Assembly (NCBI GenBank): GCA_036768485.1
Contig: JAVLUZ010000154.1
Span: forward strand, 29,513,792 to 29,577,791
Reading direction: 5' to 3'
Source: Mermis nigrescens
Lineage: Eukaryota > Nematoda > Enoplea > Mermithida > Mermithidae
DNA length: 64,000 nucleotides
Shown: positions 56,444 to 64,000 of the stretch, in pieces
Position numbering within the stretch: the first letter of the stretch is position 1
How the letters are laid out: the number at the start of each line of letters is the position of its first letter
Program-made: the position numbers and the translations under genes
The notes under the pieces: generated by a model
What the model saw: only the letters and a program-made list of their open reading frames with translations
Told to the model about the DNA's origin: nothing
Database searches by the model: none

Positions 56444-57995
56444 CACTGTTAAAAAAAATGTTGTAATTACACAAAAAAGTTGTGAGTAATTGGCTGCCAC
56501 AACTTTTATATGTCTCGGTTACACAACAATATTCTGTAGGTGCTACATAAGAAAGCAATCTATACAACAAAATATTATTGTGTCGAGCCAACGTAATTTG
56601 TTCTGTAGATCCAACACAACTTTCAAGCCTCCAGAATATCGATTTTTGGGCCCCAATCTGAAAGCTTTATTTAGACGCTAAATAACACACATTTGATGAT
56701 AGGTATAACGCAAGCAAGAGGAATGAAAAAATGCACTAGTCAGTTTTCTGAACCAAATTCGTATCTTCTTGGCTAAAAGAACTGACTAATGAATTTTGAC
56801 ATCGGGCATATCATGCCACATTCGAAATAACAAATATTGAGCAAAAATTCACTAGGTATTCACACAAAACAATAACGATCAAGAGAAAATGCACAAAAAC
56901 TTACATTACGACACCAAATTTAAGTAATGTAATATAATTCAAAATAAAGAGCAGCAGATTGTAAGAAAAAATAAAGTCGTAAATGTTTCAAGATTTTTTT
57001 TTTAGAGAACCGCAGTCTAAGTTTTTCTCATGCTCTGAAAATAGTCGCAAAAATCCAATATCAACATTTGAAATAATAATTTTTGTCAACTTTTCAATGT
57101 CTACTTTAAGCGTAATAATTTTACATCATTTTTCCAAAAATTCCCAAAATTTATGAAATTTTGCCTGAAAAATTGCTTATGCTATCAGAATTTCACTAAA
57201 CATCAATTGGGAATGAAAAGCGATTAGTGCGTAGAATAGATTGAAGGATATCTTCCATTTTTAAGAGTCACTTTTGACATACAAATATGTCTTCCGGTCG
57301 GTTCAGGATAAAGAAAGTCAATATGCCAGAATCTTATTCAGCATGCAGCGTTGAAAAAATGTTATCAAAGCCCGACAGCTGCTAGTGAAGAGGAATCATG
57401 AGTAAGAACATTCGCAGTTGTAAAAAAGGTCATTAAAATAAGCTTGCCTTAAGAACAAATCAAGCAGTGCATATAAAATCACTTGAATAGTAAAACAGAA
57501 TAAGGCAATAAAAGCATACATAACAAGATCCGATCAATTTGAGCTGAGCCACACTCATATTGAAGTTGAGTAAATATATAGGTAATATAAATATATTACA
57601 CTGCCAGTATTATCAATCTCTGAAAATATATATATAATCAAGAATTGGAAAACGCATAACACACGAACTGACAAAGTGTGCTCCAACTGCATTCACCACC
57701 TTTCGTTCCATCACAACTGAGAGTATGAAGGTAGGTATTTACCTACCCTTCGTCCTTCCATCTATCTTAGTACTGGTTACAATGAATCATGTTTTCAGCT
57801 ATAAGCGGTCATATGCACGTCAATCTGAGCCTAATCAATATGCATCATAGCTTGTAGGCAGAACACAAAAAAGTTGTGTTGGATAAATAGACATCCGGAT
57901 TGTCAAGTACCTACACAATATTTTTGTGTCCATGGAACAGATTTGTAGATTGGACACAAGTTTATTGTGCATGTACAACGATTTTTTTTACAGTG
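56444..57995. mobile_element. CACTG-ended non-autonomous DNA element
   Basis: 1552 bp with imperfect inverted ends CACTGTTAAAAAAAATGTTG and (read inward from the right) CACTGTAAAAAAAATCGTTG. Second-order inverted motifs ACACAAAAAAGTTGTG occur near 56467 and 57867. Comparison with copy B shows it interrupts gag, with about 11 bp of target missing. No transposase. The CACT start allows a CACTA-like or a hAT-like origin. Confidence 0.65.
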
Positions 57996-58062
57996 AATGC
58001 GTGATCGATCATTAATAATTATGCTAACCCTGTTAGAGATCCTTAATTCGTCAAATAACCAG

Positions 58063-59864
58063 GGGCCAATTCATTTCCACTTGGAAATCCAAGTCCCAAG
58101 TTCCAAGATTCCAAGACTTGGAATTTCCAAGTTTCCAAGTGTCAGTTCATTTGTTCAAATAAAAATTCCAAGTCATTAGTATTTTTCGACTTGAAAAATG
58201 TCGTTTTTTCTCCAAGTCTCAAAGTAAATTTTCCAAGTTTCCAAGTGTCTGTCTTTTTGCTCTTTCCAAGCACTTGGAATTTCCAAGTCGGGCTCGTTTA
58301 AAAATTTCCAAGTCTAATTAACATAAATACTCGTATGTCCACAATGCGCTGCGCGTGAGGTAAGTACGATAAAAGCAATGAGGAGTGTCACACGCGCATC
58401 TCTGATGAAAAGGCTGTTTTTGGTGGAATGTCATTATGTTTGCAAACACTGCGATAAAAAATGTGCCGAAAACCACCAAACGATAAAACGCGCGAAAAAA
58501 TAGCGTTTTTAAAGGCAATCGAGGAAGGAAGAGACGTAATTTTTGGAGCATTTTCTGCGAAATTAACGAATAAAGACAAAGAAGCGGCGTGGAAAGAAGT
58601 GCAAAGAGAAACGCTATCGCAAGAATTTACGAAATATTCAGAAAAACAAACTGCATGCCAATATTTTTCAACTTGTAAAATTTGCTGCACAATCGCTGAC
58701 AATCAATAGCCCTTTCAGGGAATATCACAACGTCGTGAAATAAATGTCTGACATCGACAAATTTGTGAAAAACGGTGCAAACGGTTGCTTTAGAAATACC
58801 TATGTAAATATACTTGTCTATTCCTCAATTTCTGCTCTATGAAAATTAATTGTTGGCTGGCAAGCCCGTCTCCTGGATTTGGCTAAAGGGAGCCTAACTT
58901 AAATTGGTCTATATCTCGGAAATTTCGTCGGGATAGCCTGCAAAACCCGCATTTTTCGACGTTTTCCAACATGCTCTACCTATTACGATAATAAAATTCA
59001 AACATTTTTTTAATTAACTTTTTGTCTCGCTCAAAAAAGCAACAAAAAGTGCTATTTTTTGGTCGCGTTTAGGCCAAAATTCTAATAAATACATCACATC
59101 CGGCGTGAGCGCCAAAAATTTGAAGAGTTTGCGACAAGGACATGCAATTTTTTCGTCTTTATTTGCATTATGTCACCCTTCAAAGATTTTTCCAAGCAAA
59201 AAGGATGGGCGGCCGCCTCCCCCTCGTCGCCCTAAAATACGGCCCTGTTGGCTGGTGCAGATGAAGTTGGGATATTGAAGGTGTTGTACTTTTTTCTGTA
59301 GTTGAGATGAGTAGCTTTATTATGAACTTAAATACCGAAATTTGAACGGATTAACGTGTTTTCAAAACGTTTTGAGAATAAGTATCCGAGAACTATTGTA
59401 ATTTTTTGCAATACCAATTTGCTCATCGTCAGATGAATCATCCATTTAGAAGATCCCGATAAACTTACGACGCCAAATAATATATATAACATCGACTAAA
59501 CGCGCTTGGAAAAATTTTCTCAACTGAAAATTGACTGGGAAAAAATAATGCTATTTTCCAAGTAAATTTTCCAAGACTTGGAATCCAAGTCAAAAAATTC
59601 AGAAGCAAATGAACCGACCCTTGGAAAAATGCACTTTTACTTGGGAAAAACACTTAGAAATTCCAAGTCTTGGAACTTGGAAAACCGAGCTGCAAATAAA
59701 TCACAACTTGGAAAAAGCCGGTCTTCCAAGACTTGGAACTTGGAACTTGGAATTTCAAGGACTTGGAAAATGACGGAGCAAATAAACTGAGACTTGGAAA
59801 ATTTCGCGTTTTTCCAAGACTTGGAACTTGGGACTTGAAATTCCAAGTGGAAATGAATTGGCCC
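58063..59864. mobile_element. Harbinger-like element with TTCCAAG arrays and a Myb/SANT ORF
   Basis: Long inverted ends GGGCCAATTCATTTCCACTT at both borders, flanked by CAG (58060-58062 and 59865-59867), a 3-bp duplication; an alternative reading gives 5-bp CCAGG. Both ends continue into arrays of CTTGGAA/TTCCAAG (58075-58315 and 59570-59860). The GGGCC terminus, 3-bp duplication and internal Myb/SANT-like ORF together suggest PIF/Harbinger. No DDE transposase is present. Confidence 0.7.
58461..58709 (+). CDS. Myb/SANT-like DNA-binding domain fragment
   Basis: 82-aa frame inside the Harbinger-like element. FLKAIEEGRDVIFGAFSAKL followed by TNKDKEAAWKEVQRE resembles the trihelix Myb/SANT-like domain found in zeste-type regulators and in the second protein of Harbinger transposons (the F-x-x-K-L-T-N-K-D-K-x-x-A-W pattern). 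In that family the protein binds element DNA and helps import the transposase into the nucleus. Only the first half of such a protein is present and no other exon was found, so it may be a remnant. The start is uncertain. Confidence 0.55.
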   Translation: MCRKPPNDKTREKIAFLKAIEEGRDVIFGAFSAKLTNKDKEAAWKEVQRETLSQEFTKYSEKQTACQYFSTCKICCTIADNQ

Positions 59865-61537
59865 CAGGAATCTGGTTCTGAGCCGCATAAATTAGCCTCC
59901 GATGAAGAGTGCATTAATGGCGTAAGCATAAAGACTGAAAATAATTGCGCCGAGCCTATTGTTACTAATCAACTTATATTCGAGACTCTGCAATGTATAC
60001 GTATGCAGTTTTCGAACCTTTCTTCACAAGTAAATCAAGATAAAGAGGAAAATTCGGAAGAAATGCGTAAACTTCGAGCGGAGTGAAGTAATCTACTCAA
60101 GCCACAAATAGTTTCTAAATGCATTGAAATCAACCCATCTCAAAATTCGGGTTATGCGGAATATTTACCTGCGACTTTGCAGCCGTCCGCACCAATTTCA
60201 CAGAAGTCGTTATCTCTGCCATTGCTTTCGTTAAATCGAAATGCGCCTTCATTTGTGCATAATTCATTAAATTTCGACTTTGCAGCCGAGGTTAAAACCA
60301 TCCTCCGCTGCAATATTTTCCTTTAAACGTCGAATTACCGCCAAATAATTTCGTTTCGAATCCTTCTAATATCGAAATTTTGCAAAATAATTCTATGTTG
60401 CATTCTTCAAATAAAGAAATTCGGCCACAAGAACTTAACTTGTCTGACGTAAATATTTAACCTAATAATTCGCGAAATTCATCTATGCAATTACCCGAGT
60501 CGTCCACAAGGAGACATAGTGTAAAATTTTCTGATGAAAGTTCAAATAGTTCTGATCGCCCGCATCGCCGTCATTCGCGTAATAGACATAGTCCACGACG
60601 TCATCGCCATCATCACCGTCATGATTCGGATTCCTCATGGGTTCTTTGCATAGCAAGTCACACCTTGCTGATACTCTAAATCGTGGACCTTTCATGCAAC
60701 AAATGCAAATTGCTATTGCAAATAAAATTTTTTTAATGTGGATAAATCAGATATACGAGCATTTTGCGCAGAGTTTGAATCACTTGCTGACACTTACGAT
60801 ATCGATAAATCGGTTCGTGTCAAATTCATGTCATCATTCTTAGATCCCTATGCTTTGCGCTTATTCCATTCGTTACCGGCTGATATAAAACAATCTTATA
60901 CATAATTGAAATATGCGTTTATAGCGGAATTTTGTCCTTTGGACACCGAAATGCTTTTTGATCGTTTTTTAGAACGTAAACAGCAGCCTAATGAATCGGT
61001 TAAAGCATATTATCTTTCGATTCGTGAACAATTGATTAAAGCGCAACCGCATCTTGAAATTGACTGTGATCATTTCAACCATTTGCTGCGTCATCAATTG
61101 AAAAAGGTTTATTACCCAAAATATCACAAGAAGCATATCATCGCGCACTCCGAGCATTGCTGGCTGAATTCTTAGATAATGCTTTAAATGCTGAGTTCGC
61201 GAATAATGAATACCCGAATAATTAAGCGTTAACGCCCTATGTATTGGTAACAGCCGCCCCTACAAGAGGCGCAATACCCAAAGATACATTTTGCGCGTCT
61301 AACCAAAATGAGCCAGATCGCTTGTTCCAGAAAACATTTTAACGTTTGTTCTGCGTTGACAAACCAGAAAATTCTTCTCATAAATATTGCACCTTTTGCA
61401 AACGCACAGGTCATATCTACGAAGAATGTTTTACGCGTCGGCGACAACAATCATCTGATAATAATTATTCTGACTGTAACAGAAATAATTCTATGGCTCG
61501 CAATTGCAGCCAGTCGTGTTCTTTTACGCAGCGACAT

Positions 61538-61797
61538 CATACGTGGGCAGCAAAAATTTCTGGGGGTGCAAGATTTTTTCGAAGGTCAAAAAATGGCCTT
61601 AAAAATGGTGGTATGGTGATAAAAACACCATTTTTCGACGTTTCTCATCAAGCACTATCCATTGGCATCAAAAAATTGCGAAAAAAGCGGAAAAAAATTT
61701 CAAAAATTGAATTCTGGGGGGTATTTTGATTTCTGGGGGGGGAGTTTGGTTTCTGGGGATGCTGCATACCCCCCTAAACCCCCCACGCCCAGGTGTG
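61538..61797 (+). mobile_element. MITE family hAT-M1 inserted in copy C gag
   Basis: 260 bp from CATACGTGGGCAGCAAAAAT to CCACGCCCAGGTGTG with a perfect 8-bp duplication AGCGACAT (61530-61537 and 61798-61805). The empty site is preserved in copy B at 47482-47495. Confidence 0.93.
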
Positions 61798-62340
61798 AGC
61801 GACATTGTTCGCCATTGCGTTCAAATTTGCAAAATCGACATTATTCTCAATCTCGATTTCATAACTCTAGTCAAAATCGATCACCAAATTATACAAATAA
61901 TGATAGTCGCTTTGATTCGAGGCAAGCACGATCGAATTTTTGGCAAAATCATAACGATTACCAACAAGATTCGCATGCCAATTATCAAAATTCGCGTTAC
62001 GATAATCGATATTCAAATCAGTCGCAACAAAATGCGCCTTATGTTTAGTTTCCTAATGAACAAAGCACAACATATTACAATTCAAATTATCGCACTGAAA
62101 ATCGCCCATACGTTATGTATGAAGCATATCGCCAACCCACTATAAATTCGCCCCCACCACAGCCAACCCTTACATCTCATAATGATGTAAACACGGTTAC
62201 TGCAAAAGGGCTAGAAACAAGCACTCGTTCTAACTTATTCGCATCAAAGAGTACGAGCGCTTACAGCATCGTCTCGCGATCTATGAAGAAATAAATTCGC
62301 CTCCAATTAAAACCATCGATTCGAATATTCCGATTGTAAA

Positions 62341-64000
62341 TCATGCTGGGACAAATCTGCCCAACGATTCTTGTTAATATTCATGGCGTAGATGTTCCCG
62401 CGCTCATAGATAGGGTTTGCAGGTCAACTTGATGACCACATCTGCATTTCTACGAATTGGTTTCAATCTATTACCTAAACAAATCTCTCAAGTTGTTCAT
62501 GGTATAGGTGAAATCACAGCAGTTGTGCGATATAAAGTAAAAATGAATATCACTATCGCTGAGCAATCTATTCCTACAATAGTATCTATCATTGACCACT
62601 TGCTGGAAGACATTCTCTTGGGATTTGATTTTTGTGAATCCGCTCTAATGTGGGTTAATCCTATCGAGTGTTGTGCATTTTTAAATGGCATAAAAGTTAA
62701 ACTTTTATCACCATCCGAAAAAATTCAACTTCGCGCGAAAACCAACACACTCATCTCTGGTGTTGCATGTGTTCATGTTTCGCTGCCTGAGCCAGTAATC
62801 ATACAACCTCGACACGAATTAATAACCCCAGTATATGTCAGTCATGGTTCTTGCAATTCCGATATTGCTTTATTCGAACCAAATTCCGATTTCATGGAAG
62901 AAACTTCACTTTTTCTGACTCCTTCAATAATTGATGCGTCTCACAACCTATTTTTCCTCTGTGCATGTGTAATATCTCTAAAGCGCCTATTCGCATCGAT
63001 TCTGGCGATATTATTGGTGCGCTAATCACTGACGTTGAAGTTGTGTCTCATGTCGCCAATTCAGATGATAGGACATGCCAGAACTCTTCTCATCAATAAA
63101 TAAAGCGTTAAACGGTTCTGCCGTTAATTCGCAACAATAGCAACATATTCGTGAACTTTGCCTAAAATACAATTCCATTTTCGCTTTAAAAACGAGCCTC
63201 TCGGCCGGACCCCTTGGTCAAACATCATATTGATACCGGGGATAATCCGCCAGTGGTTGGGAAAACATATCGTGTTGAACATTCTCGACGAAATTCTAAG
63301 CAAAAATAATCAATGAAATGCTTGCTGATAAAATCATTCGGCCCACGACCAGTCCATGGGCTAGTCCGTTGTTTCTTATAGGAAAAAAGGACGGTTCCCT
63401 CAGGCCTGTCGTAGACCATCGCCGATTAAATGATGTAACTAAAACGCAAGTATATCCTTTGCCTCAGCTCGATGATTATTTCGATATGCTAGGCTCAGTT
63501 GCTTATTTTAGTACATTAGATCTAAAATCTGGATACTTGGCAAATTCCAATCGATGATGAATCTCGAGAAAAAAACCGCATTCATATGCCATGTTGGTCA
63601 TTATGAATTTGAAGTGCTACTCTTTGGATTGAAAATGCGCCCGCAGATTTCCAGAGAACTAATGGAGCTACATAGTTCTTGCAGGTCTCAATTGGAAATC
63701 TTGCCTTTTTTATATCGATGATATAATCATTTTTTCGCGCACATTTGAAGAACATTTACAAGATCTCCAAAACGTATTCATTGCACTTCAAAGCGCAAAA
63801 TTACGGGTTAAACCTGATAAATGTCATGTCGCTCAAGCCGAAGTAAAATTACTTGGCCATAGCATTAGTTCGCTTGGCATTGCTCCCGATATGTCCAAAG
63901 TCACCAATTTAGTCGCATTTCTCGTGCCAAAAACGCTTAAATCTTTACAAAAATTCCTTGGCTTAGTTCAATAGTTTAAAAAATTGTTAAAGATCTTGCT
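62341..64000 (+). pseudogene. pol: pol of copy C, protease to RT, cut by window edge
   Basis: The protease active site is broken: the bases at about 62403-62420 give a frame change in the LIDTG motif. ILLGFDF and the following domain are intact in a 202-codon frame (62417-63025). RT retains SPLFLIGKKDGSLRPVVDHRRL (63360-63425) and, shifted, the YIDDII block near 63710. Frame breaks occur near 63025, 63140, 63300, 63540 and 63630. The homologous sequence continues to the last base, so the remainder lies outside the window. Confidence 0.88.

Larger units (their letters stand above)
56272..62340 (+). pseudogene. gag: gag of copy C, split by three insertions
   Basis: Begins MAGNKTLKTSPVKKKPPTPS at 56272. 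It is interrupted by elements at 56444-57995, 58063-59864 and 61538-61797. The pieces between (57996-58062, 59868-61537, 61798-62340) match copy B. Recognisable parts are PFMQQMQIAIANK near 60690, CDHFNHLLRHQLKK near 61065 and the zinc knuckle CTFCKRTGHIYEEC near 61390-61430. Frameshifts and stops are frequent. Confidence 0.88.

Overview
The window is eukaryotic. It is AT-rich, has spliced gene fragments with GT-AG introns, and is dominated by nested transposable elements; nothing bacterial or viral in the usual sense is present. The element types (Ty3/gypsy LTR retrotransposons, many hAT-like non-autonomous DNA transposons with 8-bp target duplications, a Harbinger-like element carrying a Myb/SANT-type ORF) and the loose AGGTACCT-type motifs near the left edge fit an invertebrate, most likely an arthropod. 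The species cannot be fixed from the sequence. All identities below were judged by eye.

Layout. 1-20994 is host DNA crowded with short repeats. It holds two traces of host genes: a plus-strand pair of exons (6156-6348 and 7774-7989) that I do not recognise, and a minus-strand two-exon copy of the 18S rRNA dimethyladenosine transferase DIMT1 (exon 1 at 14442-14978, exon 2 at about 11217-11598) carrying many single-base frame breaks. The DIMT1 intron is filled with nested hAT-like elements.

20995-34238 is a Ty3/gypsy element (copy A) with LTRs of 950 and 1251 bp, a gag interrupted by a frameshift, a stop codon and a 262-bp MITE, an intact pol (protease, RT, RNase H, integrase), and two extra ORFs in the env position. 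ORF3 (905 aa) carries a DEDDy 3'-5' exonuclease signature. ORF4 (basic, Arg/Ser/Gln-rich) follows in the same frame after a single TGA.

36950-55867 is a related, decayed element (copy B). It is split by two insertions (39841-47416 and 50034-53037) of one uncharacterised element family that has a foldback left end, internal tandem repeats and a palindromic right end. The first insertion holds further nested elements: a 3-kb hAT-like element with CCAGAT arrays, a foldback element with mirrored minisatellites, and a reversed LTR. Copy B ends in a relic of the same exonuclease ORF3.

55868-64000 is a third decayed copy (C), joined directly to copy B without an LTR between them. Its gag is split by a CACTG-ended element, a Harbinger-like element and a MITE, and its pol runs off the window edge.

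How the parts relate. In copy A, gag and pol overlap by 97 nt in the -1 frame. ORF3 starts inside the end of pol, an arrangement also seen in copy B. The main unusual system here is the LTR retrotransposon lineage that carries a predicted nuclease instead of an envelope. A second theme is the number of unrelated TIR elements that share one architecture: short hAT-like ends followed by arrays of their own private oligomer.
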